A DNA stretch of 64,000 bases from Planosporangium flavigriseum (lineage in GTDB: Bacteria > Actinomycetota > Actinomycetes > Mycobacteriales > Micromonosporaceae), in NCBI RefSeq assembly GCF_011947225.1, contig NZ_JAATVW010000014.1, positions 100,651 through 164,650 of the forward strand, read 5' to 3'. Made by a program: the position numbers and the translations under genes. Shown here piece after piece: positions 35,688 to 43,914 of the stretch (position 1 is the stretch's first letter; every line of letters starts with the position of its first letter). The notes below the pieces were generated by a model. That model worked only from the letters and a program-made list of their open reading frames with translations, was not told where the DNA came from and searched no databases.

Positions 35688-37385
35688 ATGAGGGTTGTCG
35701 TGAACCTCACGCGCTGCCAGGCGTACGCGCAGTGCGCCTTTCTCGCCCCCGACGTGTTCCACCTGCGCGGCAACGAGGCGCTGCTGTACGACCCGCAGCC
35801 CGATGGCGCGCAGCGTGAGCGGGTGCTGCGGGCCGCGGCGGCCTGCCCGGTGCAGGCCATCCTGGTCGATCACGTCACTGACCGGGAAGCCACCGCGGCG
35901 GCGCGGACGGCGGCGTCCGCGGTGGCCTCCCGGTCGGTTCCGATGCAGCGGGCAGCCGGGCGGGCCGCGCCGAACCAGGTATCCGCGCCGGCGTCGGGGT
36001 TGCGCGACGCCGCGGTCGAGGCGTTGCGCCGGAGCGGGCGGGTCGTGATCGTGGGCGCGTCGCTGGCCGGTCTGGCCGCGGCGGCGACCCTGCGCCGGGA
36101 GGGCTTCACCGGCTCGCTGACCATCATCGGGGACGAGCCGTACCGGCCCTACGACCGACCGCCCCTGTCAAAACAGGTCCTCGACGGGTGGGTACCCCCG
36201 GACCACTCCGGGCTGCCGCTGCGCGACGAGGTCAACGCGCGGTGGCTGCTCGGCGTGCCCGCGACCGGGCTGGACCTGGCCGGCAAGCGGGTAATCCTCG
36301 CCGACGGCGGCACGGTCGACTACGACCGGGTACTCATCGCCACCGGTACCCGGGCCCGGCCCTGGTTCAACGCGGGCGAGGTCGCCCTCGACGGGGTGTT
36401 CGGACTGCGCAGCCGCGACGACGCCACCGGCCTGTACCGGCGGCTGGCCGAGCGGCCCCGCCGGGTACTGGTCATCGGCGGCGGGTTCACCGGCTCCGAG
36501 GTCGCCTCCACCTGCCGAGACCGGGGTCTGGCGGTGACGGTGGTCGAGCGGGGCCCGGCGCCGCTGGTCGGCGCGCTGGGCGGGGTGATCGGCGCGGTCG
36601 CCGCCGACCTGCAGCGCGAGCACGGCGTCGACCTGCGGTGTGGCGTCACCGTCGCCGCTCTGGAAGGCGACGGTGCCGGTCGGCTGCGTCGCGCCCACCT
36701 GTCCGACGGCAGCACCGTCGACGCGGAGGCGGCCGTGGTGGCGCTGGGCGCGATCCGCAACACCGAATGGCTGTACGGCTCCGGGCTGGCCGTCGGCGAG
36801 TGGGGTGTGGGCTGCGACGCCGGTTGCCGGGCATTCGACGTCAACGGTCTGGTCACCGACGACGTGTTCGTCGCCGGCGACGTGGCACGCTTTCCGCACC
36901 CGCTGTACGACTACCAGTTCCTTGCCCTGGAACACTGGGGCAACGCCGTGACCCAGGCCCAGATCGCCGCCCACAACATGATCAGCGACCCGGCCGACCG
37001 GTGGCCACACCTGGCCAGCCCGGTGTTCTGGTCGGCGCAGTTCGGCACGAACATCAAATCCGTCGGGGTACCGACCTTCGCCGACCAGGTCACCATCGCC
37101 CAGGGTTCGGTGGCCGACCGCCGGTTCACGGCCGCCTACGGCTACCGGGGGCGCATCACCGCCGCGGTCGGGTTCAACCAGGGCAAGTGGCTGGAGTTCT
37201 ACCAGGGTCTGATCGAGGCGGCCGCGCCGTTCCCGCCCGACTTCCGCCACGTCGACCAGCCCGCCGACGGGCAGCCGGTACCGGCCGAACTGCCCGACCG
37301 CAAGATTCGCGACCTGCACGCCACCGTCGTGGTGACCGGCCACGACCCGAGCGAGCGCCGCGCGGAGCTGATCTACCACCACTGA
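35688..37385 (+). CDS. Ferredoxin fused to ferredoxin reductase (P450 redox partner)
   Basis: One 565-residue chain combining both redox partners. Residues 1-65 form a 3Fe-4S-type ferredoxin (RCQAYAQCAFLAPDVF, then AACPVQAI). After an Ala-rich linker, a flavoprotein of the P450-reductase class starts at about 115 with VIVGASLAGLAAAATLRREG, followed by YDRPPLSKQVL, a second nucleotide motif VIGGGFTGSEVAS, VFVAGDVARFPHP and a C-terminal reductase domain. GGAAAGG precedes ATG 35688. The P450 gene begins 37 bases downstream. Such fusions usually occur as separate genes, so this unit could serve the P450 as a single partner. Confidence 0.92.
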   Translation: MRVVVNLTRCQAYAQCAFLAPDVFHLRGNEALLYDPQPDGAQRERVLRAAAACPVQAILVDHVTDREATAAARTAASAVASRSVPMQRAAGRAAPNQVSAPASGLRDAAVEALRRSGRVVIVGASLAGLAAAATLRREGFTGSLTIIGDEPYRPYDRPPLSKQVLDGWVPPDHSGLPLRDEVNARWLLGVPATGLDLAGKRVILADGGTVDYDRVLIATGTRARPWFNAGEVALDGVFGLRSRDDATGLYRRLAERPRRVLVIGGGFTGSEVASTCRDRGLAVTVVERGPAPLVGALGGVIGAVAADLQREHGVDLRCGVTVAALEGDGAGRLRRAHLSDGSTVDAEAAVVALGAIRNTEWLYGSGLAVGEWGVGCDAGCRAFDVNGLVTDDVFVAGDVARFPHPLYDYQFLALEHWGNAVTQAQIAAHNMISDPADRWPHLASPVFWSAQFGTNIKSVGVPTFADQVTIAQGSVADRRFTAAYGYRGRITAAVGFNQGKWLEFYQGLIEAAAPFPPDFRHVDQPADGQPVPAELPDRKIRDLHATVVVTGHDPSERRAELIYHH

Positions 37386-37422
37386 CCGCGCGTGCCGGGG
37401 GCATCCAGGAGAAGGCATTGTC

Positions 37423-38706
37423 ATGACACAGCCCAGCATCTACGAGCAGATCCTCGACCCCGCTAACCGGGCCAACCCGTACCCGCTCTACGCCGAGCTG
37501 CGCGAGACCCCGGTGGCCCGTGAGGCCGACGGCACCTACGTGGTCAGCACATACCGTGAGATCGCCGCGCTGCTGCACGACCCACGGGTCAGCTCCGACC
37601 CCCGTAACCACCCCGAACTGGCCGACGCCCCACCGGAGGAGGCGCCCGGACTGCCGCTGTCCTTCATCAATCTCGACCCGCCCGCGCATGACCGGCTGCG
37701 GGAGCTGGCCACTCGGCCGTACGGTCCGCCGTGTACCCCCGGCCGCGTCGAGGGCATGCGCCCCTGGCTGACCGAGGTAACCAACCACCTGATCGACAAC
37801 TTCACAGGCAGGAACCGCGTCGACATCGTCGATGACTTCGCCTACCCGCTGCCGGTGACCGCGATCTGCCGGCTGCTCGGCGTCCCCCGCGAGGACCAGC
37901 CGCGTTTTCACCACTGGGCCGACGCGCAAGTCGAGACCGCCGACCCGACCACCGGCACGTTCGCCGAGCGCCAGCGCAGACGAAACCAGATCACTGCTGA
38001 ACTCGGCGCGTACCTCAACGGGCTCGCCGACGCCCACGCCCGCCGGCCCGGCGACGACCTGATCTCCGGGATGCTCACCGACACCGGCCCGCACGCACCA
38101 ATGTCCCGGGGCGACCTGCTGAGCACCGCCGCGCTGCTGCTGGTCGCCGGCCACGAGACCACCGTCAACCTCATCGCCAACGGCATGCTCACCCTGCTGC
38201 GCCACCCCGACGTCCTCGACCGGCTGCGCCACGAACCCGACCTGATCATCCCGCTGGTCGAGGAGCTGCTGCGCTACGAACCACCGGTACATCTCCTGAC
38301 CAGCCGCAGCGTGCTGGCCGACATCGACATCGCCGGCACCACCATCCCTCAGGGCTCGCCGATCGCGCTGGTGCTCGCCGCCGGTGACCGCGACCCCGAC
38401 CGCTTCCCCGACCCGGACCGCTTCGACCCTGACCGCACGGAAAACGTCCACCTCGGCTTCGGCAGCGGCATCCACTACTGCTTCGGCGCCCCGCTCGCGC
38501 GGGTCGAGGCGCAGGTCGCGCTGCCTGTGCTCGCCAGCCGGCTGGTGAACCCCCGGCTGGTGGCCGACCCGCCGCCGTACCGGCCCAACCCGACCCTGCG
38601 CGGCCCCCGCCACCTCCTGGTCGACTACGACGCCGTGGCCCCGGTGGCCGAGGCAGCGGTCGGGGTACAGCCACGCGAACGCGTGCTGCGACTGGCACAC
38701 GGATAG
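37423..38706 (+). CDS. Cytochrome P450
   Basis: A 427-residue bacterial class I P450. Visible are the I-helix AGHETT (oxygen activation), the K-helix ExxR in EELLRYEPPV, the PERF-like region FPDPDRFDPDR and the haem loop FGSGIHYCFGAPLAR with the axial Cys. GGAGAAGG lies before ATG 37423. It follows the ferredoxin-reductase fusion by 37 bases, making a complete electron chain. One stretch (ATRPYGPPCTPGRVEGM) replaces the usual C-helix region F-T/S-P-R and looks slightly unusual. Substrate unknown. Confidence 0.94.
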   Translation: MTQPSIYEQILDPANRANPYPLYAELRETPVAREADGTYVVSTYREIAALLHDPRVSSDPRNHPELADAPPEEAPGLPLSFINLDPPAHDRLRELATRPYGPPCTPGRVEGMRPWLTEVTNHLIDNFTGRNRVDIVDDFAYPLPVTAICRLLGVPREDQPRFHHWADAQVETADPTTGTFAERQRRRNQITAELGAYLNGLADAHARRPGDDLISGMLTDTGPHAPMSRGDLLSTAALLLVAGHETTVNLIANGMLTLLRHPDVLDRLRHEPDLIIPLVEELLRYEPPVHLLTSRSVLADIDIAGTTIPQGSPIALVLAAGDRDPDRFPDPDRFDPDRTENVHLGFGSGIHYCFGAPLARVEAQVALPVLASRLVNPRLVADPPPYRPNPTLRGPRHLLVDYDAVAPVAEAAVGVQPRERVLRLAHG

Positions 38707-39049
38707 AACGCCGCCCGCCCAGTCCCGCGAACACCGGAGCCGGACGGATGAGCTCGCCATGGTGGGGCACCTTAACGGTCACGGCCACGAGGTCGACATC
38801 GTCACAACGCGCCAGGTCCTCGGCGTTGCCGAGGCTGATGCCATGACCGCATCCCTTCACTCGTGGTGGCACCGCGGCCTGGATGCACCCAGCGATGTCC
38901 GGGGTCGGCGCATGCCCCAGCCGGGTACCGGCGCGACCGCCGGCCGCCGTCGGGCAGCGGGGTATACCGAGCCAGGCGACCGAGCAGCCCCCCGCCGGGG
39001 CCGCGAAACGGCAACGCGGGCGTCGTTTGCCGTGGTCGGGGCGTGCCGG
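38707..39049. other. Intergenic region, no gene seen
   Basis: Only short overlapping frames without ribosome sites or recognisable products. It separates the convergent P450 and SDR genes. No clear terminator hairpin was found by eye. Confidence 0.4.
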
Positions 39050-39673
39050 TCAGAGGCCGCCGGAGACGGTGATGTCGCTGCCGGTGACGTACGACGCCGC
39101 AGGCGAAACCAGCCACGACACCGCGTCGGCGATCTCGTCGGGCCGGCCCGCGCGACCGATCGGGCTGCTCGCGGCGGCCTCGTACGGCACGAATCCTGCT
39201 ATGCCGGGGGGCGCCTGGGCGCCGATCGAGGCGATGTTGACGATCGAGCCACCGGAGCCGCCGTGCGCGGTGGACATCGCCTGCACGGCGTGCTTGGCGC
39301 ACACCATGGGGCCCACGACGTTGATCTGCATCAGCCGGGCCAGGTGGTCTGCGTCCTGCTCGTCGATGCGGGCCCGCTCGCCGGTCGTCCCGGCGTTGTT
39401 GACCAGCGCGGCCAGCGGCCCCAGCTCGCGCTGCGCCCGGTCGAACAGGCCCGCGACGTCGTCCGGTGCCGTCACGTCCGCGCGCACGGCCACCGCCCGG
39501 CCGCCGCGGGCACGGATGGTAGAGACCACCGACTCGGCTCCTTCGGCGTCCGTCGCGTAGTTGACCACCACGCCGTACCCGTCCTCAGCCAGCTTCTCGG
39601 CGATCGCGGCGCCGATACCCCGACTGGCGCCGGTGACGATCACCGCGCCTTGTCCCTGCTCAGCTGTCGTCAT
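39050..39673 (-). pseudogene. SDR-family reductase with internal deletion of the catalytic helix
   Basis: The N-terminal Rossmann part is intact (VIVTGASRGIGAAIAEKLAE, NNAGTTG, VNIASIGAQ), and so is the C-terminal end (RAGRPDEIADAVSWLVSPAA, YVTGSDITVSGG). Between them, GFVPYEAAASSPIGRAG joins the active-site Tyr directly to a segment normally some 45 residues later, so the YxxxK lysine and the helix after it are absent. The frame is kept and the product is 207 residues instead of about 250. It overlaps the upstream LLM gene by 14 bases. It is probably inactive, although a retained regulatory role cannot be excluded. Confidence 0.75.
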
Positions 39674-40676
39674 GTCGACGACCTCCCGTCGTCAGCTTGT
39701 TTGCCGCCTTGATGAATGCCTCCAACTCGCCCGCGATGTCGGGCCCGGTCGGTTGGTAGACGATCTCCGTGATGCCGTCCTCGGCGAACGCGGACAGGCG
39801 CTGCCGGAGCTGTCTCGCCGACCCGGTGACCGTCGTGGTCGGGATCGCGGCCCAGCTTCCCGCCGCCCAGGCGGCTTCGTCGGCGGCGTTGAGCGTGACG
39901 AGGTGCTGATCGTGAACCGCGAGATGCCTGTCGCGCTCCGGGACCCGCTGGATCATCTCCAGCCACGCCTGCCCGCCGGGCAAGGCCGCGACGTCGGCAC
40001 CGGCCTCGTAGGCGAAGTGGAAGGCCAGCGCGTTACCTGGGCCTGCGGCCGCCCGGACCCGAGGTGAGTCCAGCGCTTCGCCGTCGGCCAGGACGGTGCC
40101 GTGCACGCCCAGGGCGGCCCAGGTGAACTCGCGGGCGGACGCCGTCTCGGCGTTGACGGTGAACAAGCCGTCGGCAAGCTCACGCGCAACAGCGAGTCCC
40201 TTCGGTCCCAGCGCCGAGATCAGCACCGGCACCTCGACGGGCCGGGGCGCAGCATGGCCAGTGGGGTGGAGCATGCGCATTCGGCCGCCGTCCCACTCGA
40301 CGGTCTCGCCTCGCAGCAGGCGCCGGAAGGCGGCGATGTAGTTGCTCATGTACGACCAGGTGGTGGGTTTGGCGCCCATCGCCCGGGCGCCGGTGAAGCC
40401 GGTGCCGAAGGCAACCGCGGTCCGCCCCGGCGCCAGTGCCTCAAGTGCCGTGGCACCCGCCGCGTTGACCATCGGATGCCGCAACGCGGGTACGAGCACC
40501 GCGGGGCCCAACCCGATCCGGTCGGTGCGTTCGGCCGCCAGCGCCAGCATCATCCACACATCCGGGCTCTGCTGCGGCGTGTCGAACAGCCACGCCCGTG
40601 CGTAGCCCAGTCCCTCGGCGACAGCGATGTGCTCGGGCGAGTCCAGCGAGGTCGCAAACTGGGCAGAGATCTTCAC
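39660..40676 (-). CDS. LLM-class (luciferase-like, F420-dependent type) oxidoreductase
   Basis: A 338-residue TIM-barrel flavin/F420 oxidoreductase. It starts MKISAQFATSLDSPEHI (GTG 40676 after GGAG) and contains ERTDRIGLGPAVLVPALRHP, EALAPGRTAVAFGTGFTG and VPVLISALGPKGLAVAREL, all typical of the family. Actinomycete members mostly use F420. Its stop overlaps the truncated SDR start. Substrate unknown; a partner SDR would fit a two-step ketone/alcohol conversion before the SDR was damaged. Confidence 0.9.
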   Translation of the reverse strand: MKISAQFATSLDSPEHIAVAEGLGYARAWLFDTPQQSPDVWMMLALAAERTDRIGLGPAVLVPALRHPMVNAAGATALEALAPGRTAVAFGTGFTGARAMGAKPTTWSYMSNYIAAFRRLLRGETVEWDGGRMRMLHPTGHAAPRPVEVPVLISALGPKGLAVARELADGLFTVNAETASAREFTWAALGVHGTVLADGEALDSPRVRAAAGPGNALAFHFAYEAGADVAALPGGQAWLEMIQRVPERDRHLAVHDQHLVTLNAADEAAWAAGSWAAIPTTTVTGSARQLRQRLSAFAEDGITEIVYQPTGPDIAGELEAFIKAANKLTTGGRRHDDS

Positions 40677-41055
40677 TGGTTACTCCGCTGTTCGAACGAC
40701 CGGATGGCCGCGGCGGTACGCAGCCGCGGCCACCGGTTCACCATCACCGCAGACCAGACCCTGAAACGTTGCTGTCGGCCATGGGTGAGGCGGGACCACC
40801 GGACAGGAAGATCTACTCAATTGACCACGACTAAGAGTCCAATAGCGGTGTGCGTGCTTGAGTACGCTGCGGGGCTCGGATGCTGCTTGCCCTGGCGGAA
40901 TTCGGCCTGACCTCCGCTTTCCTCGTCCTCGGGGCTGACATGTCGTACGGACAGGCCGGACTCGAGGGACCGCTCGGCTATGCGTCGGCGGGAAGTCGGC
41001 GGACCTGCTCAGTCCGTCTTGATCATGCTGGCGCTCAACGCAACAGAGCCGCGCT

Positions 41056-41093
41056 GATACCCCGACTGGCGCCGGTGACGATCACCGCGCCTT
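41056..41093. repeat. 38-base exact copy of the SDR 5' region (also at 39614-39651)
   Basis: The block starting GATACCCCGACTGGCGCCGG occurs at both 41056-41093 and 39614-39651, where it encodes the TGASRGIG nucleotide-binding loop on the minus strand. Similarity continues more weakly to about 41135. A second SDR gene, or a duplication of this one, has been lost here apart from its start. The rest of 40677-41256 shows no gene. Confidence 0.8.
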
Positions 41094-41256
41094 TGCTCTG
41101 CTTAGCTGTCGGTATCTCGTTGACCTTCCGTCGCTGGATCTCGTGTCGGGCGAGCCCGGCCCGCTGCCTACGAAGATCAGGCGTCGCACCAGACCCAGCC
41201 GGTCCGGCTCCCTGTGCTGGGCAATCGGGCCGCTGACGAAGTCAACGAGCGGGTCG

Positions 41257-41508
41257 ATGATGGTCGGGCACCGCGTCGACGAGCTGGCCCACGGAGTCGG
41301 CCTCGCCATGTCGGAGTGCGGCATGGTTATGGTCCGGGGACGTTACACCGGCTACGGGCAGCCCGCGCCGTGGATCGTGGCCGACTTCGTACGCATGGAG
41401 GACGGCCAGCTCCGCGAGCACTGCGACATCGTCGAAGACGAGGTCACGCGCGAGAACGCCGCTCGCGGACTGCCCGTGTTCGGTGACGTCTTCCCCGCAG
41501 ACGGCTGA
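41257..41508 (+). pseudogene. C-terminal part of a SnoaL-like (NTF2-fold) protein
   Basis: The frame reads VRGRYTGYGQPAPWIVADFV, RMEDGQLREHCDIVEDEV and ends NAARGLPVFGDVFPADG, which is the characteristic end of SnoaL-like proteins (usual RIEDGKIVEHWDVLQ). About half of the 130-150-residue fold is absent upstream; ATG 41257 is not preceded by a ribosome site. The typical His-Trp-Asp reads His-Cys-Asp. A truncated remnant is most likely. Confidence 0.6.
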
Positions 41509-41593
41509 GCCCGTTCCCACGGTCCTGCAGCCGACGCGTTCCTGCCTGCCCGGGTAGAAGCGGTCGCCCGCCTGGCTGGCCAGCAGTCGTTCC

Positions 41594-42121
41594 TCACGTG
41601 GTGAGACACGGGGGCACCGGCCAGTGCAGCGCGTCGAGCAGGCCGGCGAGCTTGTGGTCGAGTTCGATGCCGACCGCGGTGATGTCCGGATTTCCCAGCG
41701 ACGAGAACTGCCGGCTGGGCTGTTCGGTCGCAAACAGTGTCGGGCCGCCGGGAGGTTGCGAGATGACGGTTCGCAGTGGCGCGTACAGCATGGCGGCCGG
41801 GTCGTGGCGGAACATCCGCTCGGCGATCGTGTGGTTGCCCATGAGGTAGGCGGTGCAGCGCGCCGTGTTTCCGGCGAGGCCCATCAGGGGATCGGCGGCC
41901 AGTCTCCAGTAGATCAGAAATCCGTGCTCGGCGAGTTCGTCGGTCAGATCGAGCACGGTTTGCCAGCCGACGGTGTCGGCTACGAGTTGGTCGAAGCGTG
42001 CGGCCGGGTACCTGGGCACGGCGGCCTCATATCGTGCGACGGCGTCGTCGAACGAGCCGTCGACCTCGATTGCCAAGCGGCGGGCTGCCCAGTCCACCGC
42101 GGTGATCTGCGGTTGGGTCAT
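41594..42121 (-). CDS. DUF302-domain protein
   Basis: A 175-residue protein with the DUF302 core: AELGF-like ELAEHGFLIYWRLAADPLMG, the small-residue run RCTAYLMGNHTIAERMFRHD and AMLYAPLRTVISQPPGGPT. ATG 42121 overlaps the stop of the NmrA gene (ATGA), so they are co-translated. DUF302 proteins bind small ligands; no reaction is established. An N-terminal extension of about 50 residues (ITAVDWAARRLAIEVDGSFD) precedes the core. Confidence 0.8.
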   Translation of the reverse strand: MTQPQITAVDWAARRLAIEVDGSFDDAVARYEAAVPRYPAARFDQLVADTVGWQTVLDLTDELAEHGFLIYWRLAADPLMGLAGNTARCTAYLMGNHTIAERMFRHDPAAMLYAPLRTVISQPPGGPTLFATEQPSRQFSSLGNPDITAVGIELDHKLAGLLDALHWPVPPCLTT

Positions 42122-43056
42122 GGCGTCTTCCCGACGGTTGGCCGTGCGAAGAGCGTGACGTGATCGGTGACCCAGTCGCGGACGCTGGTGGGTTGCCGTC
42201 CGGTGACGGCCTCGACGTCGTGGGTCAGCCGGTCGTAGCGGTTCTCGCGATGCAGGCGCGCCATGGTGGCCAGGTGCTCGCGCAGGTGCTCGGGCAGGCC
42301 GAGTGGGTTCAGTTCCTGGTCGGCCCACTGCTGGAGCGGAACGTCGACGTAGGTGATGGGCCGGCCCAGCGCCGCGGAGTACTCGGCCGCCATCGCGGTC
42401 ATGTCTTGCGATCGTGGCCCGGTGAGCTCGTAGGTCTTGCCGAGGTGCGACGTCGGGTCGACGAGCACGGTGGCGATCACCTCGGCGACGTCTCCGGCTG
42501 CGATCGGTGAGGTGCGTGCGGAGCCGAACGGCAACCGTATTGTGTCGTTGCCGGCGATCGACGAGGCGGCGATCGTCATGAAGATGGGGTTTTCGAGGAA
42601 CACGGTCGGCCGTATGTCTACGACCGGAAGGCCGGACCAGTTGAGCACCTGCTCGCCAAGCCAATGCTGGCGCTGTTGCGCCGACTCCGTCGTGCTCGTG
42701 AGCGTCATCTGGGACACGGTCAGCTGCGAGATATTGATCAGCGCTGCCAGGTTTCCGTACTCACGCGCGGCGGCCGCCACGGTCACCGTCGCCTCCAGGT
42801 ATCGAGACGACACGCTCATGCCGAAGTACATGCGACGGCACCCGGTCATCGCGTCAATGACGTCGCGCGCGTCGGTGAGATCCCCGACCACGACCTCGGC
42901 ACCGGTCGCGCGCAGGGCCTCGGCACGTTCGTCCTCGCGGTGCACGAACGCGCGGACCGGTACGTCTCGGTTGCGCAGGAGTTCCACGATGCTCCGACCG
43001 ACCGCTCCGACACCTCCGGCTGCACCGGTTATGAGAACGGGTGACCCATCCGGCAT
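42118..43056 (-). CDS. NmrA-family NAD(P)-binding protein (quinone oxidoreductase/atypical SDR)
   Basis: Atypical SDR with LITGAAGGVGAVGRSIVELL at the N-terminus, VVVGDLTDARDV, PVVDIRPTVFLENP and a C-terminal DUF-like helical end. It lacks the YxxxK active site, as NmrA proteins normally do. ATG 43056 has GGAGGGA at good spacing; GTG 43062 lies too close to it. The downstream DUF302 gene overlaps by 4 bases. These proteins often sense or reduce quinones; its role here is unknown. Confidence 0.88.
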   Translation of the reverse strand: MPDGSPVLITGAAGGVGAVGRSIVELLRNRDVPVRAFVHREDERAEALRATGAEVVVGDLTDARDVIDAMTGCRRMYFGMSVSSRYLEATVTVAAAAREYGNLAALINISQLTVSQMTLTSTTESAQQRQHWLGEQVLNWSGLPVVDIRPTVFLENPIFMTIAASSIAGNDTIRLPFGSARTSPIAAGDVAEVIATVLVDPTSHLGKTYELTGPRSQDMTAMAAEYSAALGRPITYVDVPLQQWADQELNPLGLPEHLREHLATMARLHRENRYDRLTHDVEAVTGRQPTSVRDWVTDHVTLFARPTVGKTP

Positions 43057-43189
43057 CGGCACGTCCCTCCGCTGGGTTTGCGCTGGTGCGTTGCCTGCCC
43101 AATCAAGCGGGTGCTACCCGGCTCTTAGGCAGGTCAACTCCGCGTCGCACCACGTCAGCGAGCCGACGCGGGTACGGCGAAAGTAGCCG

Positions 43190-43690
43190 GGCCGCGACCA
43201 CCTCAGACCACGCCGCTCGCAGGCGAGCCCGCGGCCCGTGGCGAGGCCGTTGGTGAGCGGCTCGTTGCCGAGTAGCAGATAGAATGGGGAGAAGGGCCGA
43301 GCGGGCTTGAGCGCGTCGGTGAGTTGGGCGAAGGCGTTGACCAGGTAGCTGGCGACGGCGACGAGGGCGGCACGCCATGGGCGAGCGCGCCGACGAACAA
43401 GCCGAACAGGCCCAGCGCTCGACGCGCTCGCTGCCACGCCCAGACGCATGTCGCAGACGGCGGAGAATGACCACTAGGCCGCCGCCGAGCGCCACCATCA
43501 GGGCGGCGACGGTGGCCATCGACCCGCGTCGGGCTCCCGTATCGCGCCGTGCCAGCCAGGCGCCGCCAATCGTTGCGGCGGGGGCCACGCCGCGTGTGGC
43601 GGTGTCCCGGGCGAGGCCTGCGGTCCAGCGACGCCTCCGGATCCACCGCGGCCAGCGCCATGGGGCACGCCAGGTCGGCGGAGCGTGCGA
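43190..43690 (-). pseudogene. ABC-2 type transporter permease remnant (frameshifted)
   Basis: Three reverse-strand frames each carry a piece of one membrane protein, in order: ATVAALMVALGGGLVVILRR, then GLFGLFVGALAHGV, then LVAVASYLVNAFAQLTDALK followed by PARPFSPFYLLLGNEPLTNG. The last pieces match the C-terminus of ABC-2 permeases (YLVNALAPLVEAL, PLSPFYY-like). At least two frameshifts and a deletion separate them and no ATPase gene is adjacent, so it is decayed. Confidence 0.6.
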
Positions 43691-43914
43691 CGGGCCCGTG
43701 CGTCGCGGGACCGGCCTCGGTCCACTCGTCCGCGCGATCGCGTACGCGTAGCCCACAGTGGGCGACGCAGCTGCCCTGCTACCGGACCGGCTGCCCGCGG
43801 GTGGGGGCGACCGCGGGTGGTTCCCACGTTCACCGATCTGGGTGAGCGCGGTCCAGGTGTCGGTGCCGATGTCGGCGGCGTCGGCAGGGGCCCGGGGATT
43901 CGGCAGGCGGGGTG

